NCBI GenBank assembly: GCA_003452185.1
Contig: DMJJ01000204.1
Coordinates: 1-27,232 of the forward strand
From: Verrucomicrobiales bacterium
Lineage (GTDB): Bacteria; Verrucomicrobiota; Verrucomicrobiia; Limisphaerales; UBA11320
Direction of reading: 5' to 3'
DNA: 27,232 nucleotides
Part shown: piece after piece, positions 16,246 to 23,570 of the stretch
Layout of the letters: each line of letters begins with the position of its first letter
Position numbering within the stretch: position 1 is the stretch's first letter
Position numbers and translations under genes: made by a program
The notes under the pieces: model-generated
The model's database searches: none
What the model was told of the DNA's origin: nothing
Seen by the model: only the letters and a program-made list of their open reading frames with translations

Positions 16246-17202
16246 ATGAACCACCCGACCTCCCGCCGCCGGTTCCTCTGTTCCACCGCCATGGCTGGCC
16301 TGACGGCCGCCGCGGCCCCGGCCCTGGTCGCGGGGCGCGCGGGCGGTGTGGAGCCGCTTCCCCGCTCCCAGACGCCCCGGCTCCGGCTGGGCCTGGCGGC
16401 CTATTCGTTCCGTCAGTTCTTCGAGCACGGGAATGCGAAAAACGGCGGACGACCCTCCCCCTCGGGGAAGCCGCTCGACATGTTTACGTTCGTCGATTAC
16501 TGCGCCGAGCACGGCTGCGAGGGAGCGGAGCTCACCAGCTACTTCTTTCCCCCCGAGCCTGACGACGCCTACCTGCTCCGCCTCAAGCACCATGCCCACG
16601 TCCGCGGGGTGACCCTGAGCGGGAGCGCCGTGGGAAATGTCTTCACCCACCCGGCAGGCGAGAAGCGGGCGGCCGCGGTGGCGCATGTCAAACAGTGGAT
16701 CGACCGCTGCGCGCTCCTGGGTGCGCCGCACATCCGGGTGTTCGCCGGGGAGAAGCCGGCCGAGATGCCGATCGAGGAGGCCCGCCGCAACTGCATCGAG
16801 GCCCTGGAGGAGGCGGGCGACCACGCCGCCCGGAAGGGGGTGTTCCTCGGGGTCGAGAACCATGGGGGGATCGTGGCCGAGGCCGACTCCCTGCTCGCAA
16901 TCGTCAAGGGGGTCCGGAACCCGTGGATTGGGATCAACCTCGACACCGGAAACTTCCACACCGAGGACCCGTACGCCGACCTGGCGCGCTGCACCCCGTA
17001 CGCGGTGAACGTCCAGTTCAAGGCCGACATGCGCCCGAAGGGCCAGCCCTCCGCCCCGGCGGACGTCGCGCGGGTGCTTGGGATCCTGCGGGAGGGCAAA
17101 TACCAGGGATTCGTCACCCTGGAGTACGAATCAGCGGAGGATCCCTGGACCGGCGTCCCGAAGTGGCTCGGCAAGCTTCGGGCCGGGATCGCGGGACATT
17201 AG
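16246..17202 (+). CDS. Tat-exported sugar phosphate isomerase/epimerase-like protein
   Basis: The 318-residue protein starts with a twin-arginine signal (SRRRFLCSTAMAGLTAAAA, residues 6-24) and continues as a xylose-isomerase-like TIM barrel: LGLAAYSFR (48-56), GCEGAELTSYFFPPE (90-104), HIRVFAGEK (162-170), LGVENHGG (201-208), GINLDTGNF (229-237) and VTLEYES (290-296). Glu204, Asp233 and Glu293 are the expected divalent-metal ligands. Such Tat-exported barrel proteins are numerous in Planctomycetes and Verrucomicrobia and are assumed to act on sugars in the periplasm; the substrate is unknown. The ATG at 16246 is chosen because it puts the twin arginines at residues 7-8, and a -10-like hexamer stands just before it. 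It diverges from the CotH giant and converges with the membrane-protein gene, with only 10 bases between their stops. Confidence 0.85.
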   Translation: MNHPTSRRRFLCSTAMAGLTAAAAPALVAGRAGGVEPLPRSQTPRLRLGLAAYSFRQFFEHGNAKNGGRPSPSGKPLDMFTFVDYCAEHGCEGAELTSYFFPPEPDDAYLLRLKHHAHVRGVTLSGSAVGNVFTHPAGEKRAAAVAHVKQWIDRCALLGAPHIRVFAGEKPAEMPIEEARRNCIEALEEAGDHAARKGVFLGVENHGGIVAEADSLLAIVKGVRNPWIGINLDTGNFHTEDPYADLARCTPYAVNVQFKADMRPKGQPSAPADVARVLGILREGKYQGFVTLEYESAEDPWTGVPKWLGKLRAGIAGH

Positions 17203-17212
17203 GCGCCGCGGG

Positions 17213-17920
17213 CTACCGTCCGAAGACGCTCTGAAAGATCACCTCCTTGATCTTCCAGAGGAGGGCCATGGTCATCGCCAGCGGCAGGAGCACCAGGAAA
17301 AGAATCACCCAGAGCCCCCCCTCGGACATGAAGGAGAGCCAGCCCGTGAGCACGGGGAAGGAAGGCTCGAACCGGAGCAGGAGCAGGTAGAAGAGAGTCA
17401 TCCCGAGAACCGGCGCCAGGAGAAGCCGGCTCACGCGGGTGAAGAACCGGGTCTCCAGCCGCAGGGTCTCGTCCGGCAGCATCGCCACCAACCGGTCGAG
17501 CACCGGATTCATCTCGAGAAGGAAAAACAGGAACCCAAGCCCGAGCAGGTCGGCCATCACCTCGAAAAAGACCTCCGAGGGGTGGCGGTTCCACCAGTAG
17601 ATGAAGGGGCAAAGCCCGAGGTTGATCAGCGCAACCATGCGGGCCTTGTCGACCGAGGACTGCCAGACCCGCTCGCGGGGCTGAAACCGGGAGAGGAGGT
17701 GGGTCCCGCGAAGCACGAGCCCGAACCCGGCGAGGGCGGACCAGAGATGGACCAGGCGGGCAGGCTCGGCCTTGGCCCCCTGGACCGCGGCCACAAGGAC
17801 GAGGGGAAGCCCCCAAAACAGGCAGGTCAGCCCGCGGAGCAGCCTTCCAAGCGACGGGAGGATCGCGGGGTCGGTGCGGGAGGCCTCCTCCTGAAGGTGC
17901 TCGTGCCCGGGATCAATCAC
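17213..17920 (-). CDS. Six-helix membrane protein coupled to arginine decarboxylase
   Basis: This 235-residue integral membrane protein has about six hydrophobic helices: near residues 30-48 (LTCLFWGLPLVLVAAV), 56-72, 96-110, 120-137 (LLGLGFLFFLLEM), 166-185 (VLGMTLFYLLLLRF) and 202-223 (LWVILFLVLLPLAMTMALLW). Its GTG start at 17920 overlaps the speA stop in GTGA, so it is almost certainly co-transcribed and translationally coupled with speA. I do not recognise the family. Export or sensing of agmatine or polyamines would fit the neighbour but nothing in the sequence shows it; the charged residues within helices are few, and there is no transporter signature. A protein called only by position should be treated as unknown. 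Confidence 0.75.
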   Translation of the reverse strand: MIDPGHEHLQEEASRTDPAILPSLGRLLRGLTCLFWGLPLVLVAAVQGAKAEPARLVHLWSALAGFGLVLRGTHLLSRFQPRERVWQSSVDKARMVALINLGLCPFIYWWNRHPSEVFFEVMADLLGLGFLFFLLEMNPVLDRLVAMLPDETLRLETRFFTRVSRLLLAPVLGMTLFYLLLLRFEPSFPVLTGWLSFMSEGGLWVILFLVLLPLAMTMALLWKIKEVIFQSVFGR

Positions 17921-19857
17921 TGAATGCCAAGGTACGTGTACTCCCGCAGCCCCCGCTCATAATCATCCAGGAGCCGCATCCCCTCCGAGGGCTTCATCCG
18001 GTCGGCCTTGATCGCCTCGTCGATCTGCGCCTTCATCTGCCGCTTCAGCTCGTTCTCGTCATACTGGACCGCGGAGAGGCACTGCACGATCGTCGATCCC
18101 TCGATGATCTCCTCGATGTAGTAGCCCGCCGGCTCGTCCGGATCGAGGAACACATGCACCTCGTTGACGCGGCCGAAGAGGTTGTGCAGGTCCCCCATGA
18201 TGTCCTGGTAGGCCCCCATCAGGAAGAAACCGAGATAGTAGGGCTCCTGGGCAGTCCCGCTGCGGCGCAGGGCATGGAGCGGGAGGGTGTCGCGGACGTC
18301 CCGGAGGTCGATGAACTTGTTGATCTGCCCGTCGGAGTCGCAGGTGATGTCGACGAGGGTCGCCTCGCGGGTGGGGCGCTCGTCGAGGCGGCTGACCGGC
18401 ATGATCGGGAAGAGCTGCCCGAGGGCCCAGTGGTCGAGGAGCGACTGGAAGACCGAGAAGTTGCAGAGATACTGGTCGCCAAGCAGGTCCTCGAGCTTCC
18501 GGATCTCCTCCGGGATGTACGGCTGCCCCCGGAAGCTTCGCACCACCTCGTCGCCGATCTCCCAGAACAGGCTTTCGATCTTGGCCTTGTCCGGGAGCTC
18601 CAGCATCCCGAGGGTGAACATGTGGTGGGCATCCTCCTTCCGCTCCAGGGCGTCGTGGTAGGCCTCGAGCTTGTTGAGCTTGGTGAGGTTCTTCCGAATG
18701 TCGAGGAGCTCCTTGACCAGGGGGTGCTCGGCCTCGCCGTAGGTGAGGTTCGGGCTGGGGCGGTTCTTCTCGATCGACCCGAAGACCTCCACGATGAGGA
18801 CGCTATGGTGGGCGACGATGGCCCGGCCGCTCTCGCTCACGATCTCGGGGTGCGGCACCTTCTCCAGGTTGCAGACATCGGCGATGTAATAGACGATGTC
18901 GTTGGCGTACTCCTGGAGGGTGTAGTTGGTGGAGCTGTCGAAGGCCGACCGGCTCCCGTCATAGTCGACTCCAAGCCCGCCCCCCACGTCCATGTACTCG
19001 ATGGCGAACCCGGCCTTGTGCAGCTTGGCGTAGAGCCGGGCGGATTCCTGGACCGCCTTCTTGACGGTGAGGATGTCCGGGACCTGGGATCCGATGTGAA
19101 AATGGAGCAGCTTGAAGCAGTGGCCGAGTCCCTCGGACTTGAGGAGCGTGGTCGCATCGAGAATCTCCGCGGTGCTGAGGCCGAACTTGGCGTTCTCCCC
19201 GCCGCTCTCGGCCCACTTCCCGGCCCCCTTGGACATGAGGCGCGCGCGGATGCCGATCATCGGCTCCACCCCGATCTGGCGGGAGATGCCGATGATCTGG
19301 CGGAGCTCCTCGAGCTTCTCCACCACCATGATGACCCGGCGCCCCAGCTTGATCCCCAGGAGTGCCATCCGGACAAACTGGGCATCCTTGTACCCGTTGC
19401 AGATGATCAGGCCCTCGGGCTGGTTCTGGAGGGCGAGGCCGGCGAAGAGCTCCGGCTTGCTCCCAACCTCAAGCCCGAACTGGAACGGCTTGCCCGCGTC
19501 CAAAATCTCCTCCACCACCTCCCGAAGCTGGTTCACCTTGATGGGGAAGACCCCTCGGTAGCGTCCCTGGTAATTGAACTCCTTGATGGCGGTCCGGAAG
19601 GCGGTGTTGATGCTCTCGACCCGGTGCCGGAGGATGTCCTGGAACCGGATCAGCAGCGGGAACCGCAACCCTCGGGCCTTCGCCTCCTCGAGCACGTCCG
19701 TGATGTCCACGGCCGCCCCGGCATCCTGGAGGGGAGTGGCGACAACATGCCCCGCGGCGTTGATGTCGAAATACCGGGCCCCCCACCGGGGGATGTTGTA
19801 CATATGGCGGGCTTCCTCCACGGTCCAGCCCGGTGCGGCATCGACGCGATCGTTCAT
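17917..19857 (-). CDS. speA: Biosynthetic arginine decarboxylase
   Basis: SpeA is a PLP enzyme of the alanine-racemase-fold class that converts arginine to agmatine, the first step of one polyamine route. The 646-residue length matches the family (E. coli 658). Seen are the PLP lysine in FPIKVNQLREV (Lys107), HFHIGSQVPDI (252-262), DVGGGLGVDYDG (290-301), ESGRAIVAHHS, the active-site cysteine motif CDSDG (Cys506), and a conserved C-terminal run LGFFLMGAYQDIMGDLHNLF. The ATG at 19857 is preferred over a TTG at 19908, because that TTG lies inside the probable -35 box. No agmatinase or agmatine deiminase gene is in the window, so the rest of the pathway lies elsewhere. The stop overlaps the next gene's GTG start. 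Confidence 0.95.
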   Translation of the reverse strand: MNDRVDAAPGWTVEEARHMYNIPRWGARYFDINAAGHVVATPLQDAGAAVDITDVLEEAKARGLRFPLLIRFQDILRHRVESINTAFRTAIKEFNYQGRYRGVFPIKVNQLREVVEEILDAGKPFQFGLEVGSKPELFAGLALQNQPEGLIICNGYKDAQFVRMALLGIKLGRRVIMVVEKLEELRQIIGISRQIGVEPMIGIRARLMSKGAGKWAESGGENAKFGLSTAEILDATTLLKSEGLGHCFKLLHFHIGSQVPDILTVKKAVQESARLYAKLHKAGFAIEYMDVGGGLGVDYDGSRSAFDSSTNYTLQEYANDIVYYIADVCNLEKVPHPEIVSESGRAIVAHHSVLIVEVFGSIEKNRPSPNLTYGEAEHPLVKELLDIRKNLTKLNKLEAYHDALERKEDAHHMFTLGMLELPDKAKIESLFWEIGDEVVRSFRGQPYIPEEIRKLEDLLGDQYLCNFSVFQSLLDHWALGQLFPIMPVSRLDERPTREATLVDITCDSDGQINKFIDLRDVRDTLPLHALRRSGTAQEPYYLGFFLMGAYQDIMGDLHNLFGRVNEVHVFLDPDEPAGYYIEEIIEGSTIVQCLSAVQYDENELKRQMKAQIDEAIKADRMKPSEGMRLLDDYERGLREYTYLGIQ

Positions 19858-19880
19858 GTCATTTTCGTAAGACGTCGCGC

Positions 19881-19908
19881 ATATTAGGAACGGCCGGGAG
19901 GAATTCAA
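19881..19908 (-). promoter_or_regulatory. Probable speA promoter
   Basis: On the minus strand TTGAAT (19908-19903) and TAATAT (19886-19881) are 16 bases apart, each matching four of six consensus bases. Transcription would start near 19875, leaving an 18-base leader before ATG 19857. Confidence 0.5.
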
Positions 19909-19954
19909 CAGTAAGAAAGGGAGGATCTCATCCCCCGGGGAGTGATCTTTCTCG

Positions 19955-19984
19955 TTGCCAAACGGGCGCGATCCCCGATGTTTT
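19955..19984 (+). promoter_or_regulatory. Candidate promoter of the fucose-isomerase-like gene
   Basis: TTGCCA (19955-19960, five of six consensus bases) and TGTTTT (19979-19984) are 18 bases apart. The -10 is weak. The ATG at 20001 would be within about 10 bases of the transcript start. Confidence 0.35.
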
Positions 19985-20000
19985 GTCCCACACGATACGC

Positions 20001-21632
20001 ATGAAGACCCGCAACCCCCGATCCTCGAAGCAAGCCGTGCTCATTGCCAACGGCGACCTCCGCCCCGCAGCGAACCAAAAATGCTGGCCCGCCCAGTCCC
20101 GGATGGAGCAGGCCCTCGCCCGGGCGTTCCGGAAGGAGGGGTGGAGGCTCACGCGGGCGCACGAGTTTCAACCAGCCTCGGGCCACGGGTTCATCGACTC
20201 GCAAAAACGGGGCATCGAGGTCTTCCGGGACATCGACCCCGAGGCGCCGCTCGTCGTCGCCGAGTCGGTCTGGCAGTACAGCCAGCACATCCTGCCAGGG
20301 CTCTACACCCACCGCGGGCCCATCCTCACGGTCGCCAACTGGAGCGGCACCTGGCCCGGGCTCGTCGGCATGCTCAACCTCAACGGGTCGCTGACGAAAA
20401 TGGGGGTCGGGTACAGCACCCTCTGGAGCGAGAACTTCACGGATGACGCCTTTCGAGACGGACTCCGGGAGTGGCTCGCCACGGGGCGCGTGACGCACGA
20501 CCAATCCCACGTGCGGCCCCTCGCCCTGGTGAAGATCCCGGACGCCGACGCCGCCACGGGTCAGGCCTTCGCCCGCCGGTTCCGCCGCGACAAGGCGATC
20601 CTCGGGGTCTTCGACGAGGGATGCATGGGGATGCACAACGCCATCATCCCGGATGAAATCCTCAACCCGACCGGGGTGTTCAAGGAGCGCCTCAGCCAGT
20701 CGTCGCTCTTCGCGGCCATGCAGCGGGTCCGGGAGTCGGAGGCGGATGAGGTCCTGGCGTGGCTCAAGAGGAAGGGGCTCGCGTTCCGATTCGGGAAGGA
20801 CGAGGCGTCGGAGCTCACCGAGTCGCAGGTTCGCCAGCAGTGCCGGATGTACATCGCCGCGGTGCGGCTGGCGGATGAGTTTGGGTGTGCGGCCGTGGGA
20901 ATCCAGTATCAGCAGGGGCTCAAGGACCTGACCCCCGCGAGCGACCTCGTCGAAGGGATGCTCAACAACGCCGACCGGCCCCCGGTTCGGGCCGCGGGCG
21001 GGCGGCGGGAGCTCTTCCCCGGCGAGGCGGTGCCCCATTTCAACGAGGTCGACGAGTGCGCGGGGCTCGACGGGCTCGTGACCTACCGCCTCTGGCGGGA
21101 GCTCGGATTCCAGCCGGAGAACACCCTCCACGACCTCCGATGGGGCCAGCATTACCGCGGGGCGGGGGTGAACGATTACGTCTGGGTGTTCCTTATCTCA
21201 GGGGCGGCCCCGCCGGCCCATTTCATCGGGGGATGGGGCGGGGCGAGCAGCGAACGGCAGCCGGCGATGTACTTCCGCCTCGGGGGGGGAACCCTCAAGG
21301 GGATCTCCAAGCCGGGGCACATCGTCTGGAGCCGCGTGTTCGTCATGGGGGGTCGGTTGCATGCCGACGTCGGCGTGGCCCGGGTGGTGAGGCTCCCCGA
21401 GGCGGAGACGGAGCGCCGATGGAAGGAAACCACGCCGCAGTGGCCGATCATGCACGCGGTGCTCGAGGGGATCACCCGCGACCAGATGATGGCGCGGCAC
21501 AAATCGAATCACATCCAGGTGGTCTACACCCCGTCGCGGGCCGAGGCCCACCGGGCCGCCCGCATCAAGGCCGCGGCCCTCGCGGAACTCGGCCTCGAGG
21601 TCTCCCTCTGCGGCAACGTCAACCTCGCATGA
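20001..21632 (+). CDS. L-fucose isomerase-like protein
   Basis: The 543-residue cytoplasmic protein resembles the L-fucose/L-arabinose isomerase fold (E. coli FucI 591 residues). Supporting segments are ILTVANWSGTWPGLVGMLNL (109-128), GVFDEGCMGMHNAIIPDE (202-219), HFNEVDECAG (346-355), PAHFIGGWGG (405-414), the glycine-rich YFRLGGGTLKGISKPGH (424-440) and KSNHIQVVY (501-509). By analogy with FucI, an acidic pair around Glu206 and Asp351/Glu352 and His504 may bind the divalent metal; this is inference. True FucI is hexameric and interconverts L-fucose and L-fuculose; substrate here is not proven, and no fucK, fucA or transporter genes are nearby. The ATG at 20001 has no Shine-Dalgarno site. 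Its stop overlaps the following lipoprotein start. Confidence 0.75.
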   Translation: MKTRNPRSSKQAVLIANGDLRPAANQKCWPAQSRMEQALARAFRKEGWRLTRAHEFQPASGHGFIDSQKRGIEVFRDIDPEAPLVVAESVWQYSQHILPGLYTHRGPILTVANWSGTWPGLVGMLNLNGSLTKMGVGYSTLWSENFTDDAFRDGLREWLATGRVTHDQSHVRPLALVKIPDADAATGQAFARRFRRDKAILGVFDEGCMGMHNAIIPDEILNPTGVFKERLSQSSLFAAMQRVRESEADEVLAWLKRKGLAFRFGKDEASELTESQVRQQCRMYIAAVRLADEFGCAAVGIQYQQGLKDLTPASDLVEGMLNNADRPPVRAAGGRRELFPGEAVPHFNEVDECAGLDGLVTYRLWRELGFQPENTLHDLRWGQHYRGAGVNDYVWVFLISGAAPPAHFIGGWGGASSERQPAMYFRLGGGTLKGISKPGHIVWSRVFVMGGRLHADVGVARVVRLPEAETERRWKETTPQWPIMHAVLEGITRDQMMARHKSNHIQVVYTPSRAEAHRAARIKAAALAELGLEVSLCGNVNLA

Positions 21633-22189
21633 AAACACCCCTCCCATCCCTGATTCCCCTGGCCCTCGCGGTCCTGATCGCCACCTCGGGCTGCAGCCGC
21701 ACCCCCGCGGCCGCAGGCTCCACACCCCAGGGATCGAATCCGGAGCCGCCGCCCGTGACGGAGACTGCGTTTCCCGGGCCGCTGAACCATGCGCAGCCGA
21801 AGCTCCGGACCGTGAAGCTCTGGCTCGGAAGCGTGGAGCTGGAGTCGGAGGTCGCCGCCCGCGAGGTCGAGATCCTCACCGGGATGATGTTCCGGGAGAC
21901 GATGGGGGAGATGGAGGGAATGATCTTCATCCTGCCCGGCCCCCCCCGGAAGGCCTCGTTCTATATGAGGAACACGAAGGTGAAGCTCTCCTGCGCCTAC
22001 ATCAACCAGGAGGGGAAGATCCTCGAGGTTCACGACCTGACCCCGCTGGATGAGACCCCCGTGGAAAGCATGACCGACGAGGTAAAGTACGTCCTGGAGG
22101 TTCCGCAAGGGTGGTTCCAGCGCCACAAGATCGAGGTCGGCGCCCTGATCCGGAGCGAGAAGGGAACGCTCCGCGAGACGTTCCGCTAA
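21629..22189 (+). CDS. DUF192-family lipoprotein
   Basis: The 186-residue product has a lipoprotein signal (LIPLALAVLIATSGC) with Cys22 as the probable lipidated residue, then a Pro/Ser-rich linker to about residue 57. The rest is a DUF192 domain: TGMMFRETMGEMEGMIFIL (84-102), FYMRNTKVKLSCAY (111-124), VHDLTPLDE and VLEVPQGWF (155-163). DUF192 is a small beta-barrel domain in bacteria and archaea whose biochemical role is unsettled. The ATG (21629-21631) overlaps the upstream TGA in ATGA, so it is translated with the fucose-isomerase-like gene, though a functional link is not obvious. It converges on the flavoprotein gene, with 15 bases between their stops. Confidence 0.85.
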   Translation: MKTPLPSLIPLALAVLIATSGCSRTPAAAGSTPQGSNPEPPPVTETAFPGPLNHAQPKLRTVKLWLGSVELESEVAAREVEILTGMMFRETMGEMEGMIFILPGPPRKASFYMRNTKVKLSCAYINQEGKILEVHDLTPLDETPVESMTDEVKYVLEVPQGWFQRHKIEVGALIRSEKGTLRETFR

Positions 22190-22204
22190 CCCGGCCCTCC
22201 CCCC

Positions 22205-23437
22205 TCAGTAAACGTCGCGCAAGTACCGCCGCTCCCCCTTCATGAGGGTCTCCTCCACGTAGGCCGTGGCGGCTTCGGGGGCAAGGCCCCCATGCTCCCG
22301 GGCGACCTGGATCAGGGCCTGGTGAACATCCTTCGCCATGCGGCGGGCGTCGCCGCAGACATAGAAGTACGCCCCCCCTTGAATCCACTTCCAGAGCTCG
22401 GCCCCCTGCTCGAGCATCCGGTGCTGCACGTAGACCTTCTCGGCCTGGTCGCGTGAGAACGCGAGGTCGAGACGGGTGAGGATGCCGGACTTCTGGAACC
22501 GGGTCAGGTCCTCCTCGTAGAGGAAGTCCGTCGCACGGTGCTGGTCGCCAAAGAACAACCAGTTCCGTCCCCCCGCCCCGTCAGCCGCGCGCTGCTCCAG
22601 GAACGCGCGGAACGGGGCGATGCCGGTGCCGGGGCCCACCATGATGATGTCGCGTCCCCCCTCGGAAGGGAGGAAGAACTTGGGCGACTCCTGCACGAAG
22701 ACCGGGACCTCGCACACGCCGACCTGCGCCACCTCGCCGAGGAACCCGGAGGCCATCCCGATGCGGGCCCGCCCGAGGGTCTCGTACCGGACCACCGCCA
22801 CGCAGAGGTGAACCTCCCCGGGGTGGGCTGCGGGAGAGGAGGCGATCGAGTAGAGCCGCGGCTGGATCGGGCTCAGCATCTTGAGGAACGCCTCCGGAGA
22901 CTCAAACCGCACGGAGGGAAACTCGCGCAGGAGATCGATGTAATCCCGCTCGTAAAGAAACTCCGCAACCGAGGGATCGCTGGCGATCAACCCCTCGAGC
23001 CGGGCACGCTCCCCCCCTTCGCCCGCAGGGAGTCGCTCGAGAAGGCCGGCGAGAATCTTCCGGCTTGCCCGGTTGATGGTGTAGACCCGCTCCAAGGCCT
23101 CGCGCAGGGTCATCCCCTGCCCCTGGGGACCGGCGACCGGGCTGGAGGCATCCATCCCCAAGGCCGCGATCAGCCCGTCCACCAACGAAAGCGGGTTCCG
23201 GGCAAACACCCCCAGCGAGTCCCCCACCGAGTACTCAAGCCCGCTGCCGGCAAGATCGATTTCAAGGTGGCGGGTGTCCTTCCCCGACCCGGGACGACTC
23301 AACGACCATCGCCGCTTGATCGGGGCAGGGAACGGATTCTTGCGACCGTAAGGGGTGACAGCGCTGCCTGTTGGACCAGAACTCATGTATGAAGCCGAGT
23401 GCCAGCCCACCGTAACCACCGACATCCCAACGCGCAA
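22205..23437 (-). CDS. CysJ-like NADPH flavoprotein reductase lacking the flavodoxin domain
   Basis: The 410-residue protein has the FAD- and NADPH-binding half of the sulfite reductase/cytochrome P450 reductase family: RLYSIASSP (194-202, FAD), GMASGFLGE (227-235), GPGTGIAPFRAFLEQR (268-283, NADPH), FFGDQHRATDFLYEED, YVCGDARRMAKDVHQAL (359-375) and the C-terminal RYLRDVY. The FMN-binding flavodoxin domain of full CysJ (about 600 residues) is absent, so electrons must leave to a separate carrier. The start is TTG 23437: GGAGG at 23448-23444 lies six bases upstream. ATGs at 23425 and 23386 have no such site. It is the last gene of a minus-strand redox group but is 133 bases from the radical SAM gene, so it may have its own promoter. 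Electron acceptor unknown; the ferredoxin two genes upstream is a candidate. Confidence 0.85.
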   Translation of the reverse strand: MRVGMSVVTVGWHSASYMSSGPTGSAVTPYGRKNPFPAPIKRRWSLSRPGSGKDTRHLEIDLAGSGLEYSVGDSLGVFARNPLSLVDGLIAALGMDASSPVAGPQGQGMTLREALERVYTINRASRKILAGLLERLPAGEGGERARLEGLIASDPSVAEFLYERDYIDLLREFPSVRFESPEAFLKMLSPIQPRLYSIASSPAAHPGEVHLCVAVVRYETLGRARIGMASGFLGEVAQVGVCEVPVFVQESPKFFLPSEGGRDIIMVGPGTGIAPFRAFLEQRAADGAGGRNWLFFGDQHRATDFLYEEDLTRFQKSGILTRLDLAFSRDQAEKVYVQHRMLEQGAELWKWIQGGAYFYVCGDARRMAKDVHQALIQVAREHGGLAPEAATAYVEETLMKGERRYLRDVY

Positions 23438-23443
23438 ACAATT

Positions 23444-23448
23444 CCTCC
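23444..23448 (-). promoter_or_regulatory. Shine-Dalgarno site GGAGG for the flavoprotein gene
   Basis: GGAGG on the minus strand is six bases before TTG 23437, an ideal spacing. It favours the TTG start over the downstream ATGs, which have no ribosome site. Confidence 0.55.
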
Positions 23449-23513
23449 CGGCCTAAGGAAAATTTGATCTGAGCGACCCCGGCCTTCACGCCGCTGGATC
23501 GAAGGGTGCCGCA

Positions 23514-23540
23514 ACGGGAGGTTGCCAGCGACGGGAGGTT
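23514..23540. repeat. Tandem-spaced 10-bp direct repeat
   Basis: ACGGGAGGTT occurs at 23514-23523 and again at 23531-23540, a 17-base period, in the gap between the radical SAM stop and the flavoprotein start. It could be a paired operator for the flavoprotein gene or a chance duplication. Confidence 0.5.
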
Positions 23541-23570
23541 CCTGGAGAAGGGGAAGGTGGGAAGGGGCTG

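Noticed and set aside
18154..19887. A 577-codon open frame on the plus strand opposite speA
   Set aside because: speA motifs are complete on the other strand; the plus frame is Glu/Leu/Asp-rich and meaningless.
23262..23489. A 75-codon minus-strand frame ahead of the flavoprotein gene (starts KAGVAQIKFSLGREELFARW)
   Set aside because: Its first part looks protein-like, but it overlaps the N-terminus of the flavoprotein gene in another frame, has no ribosome site of its own, and ends in low-complexity sequence.
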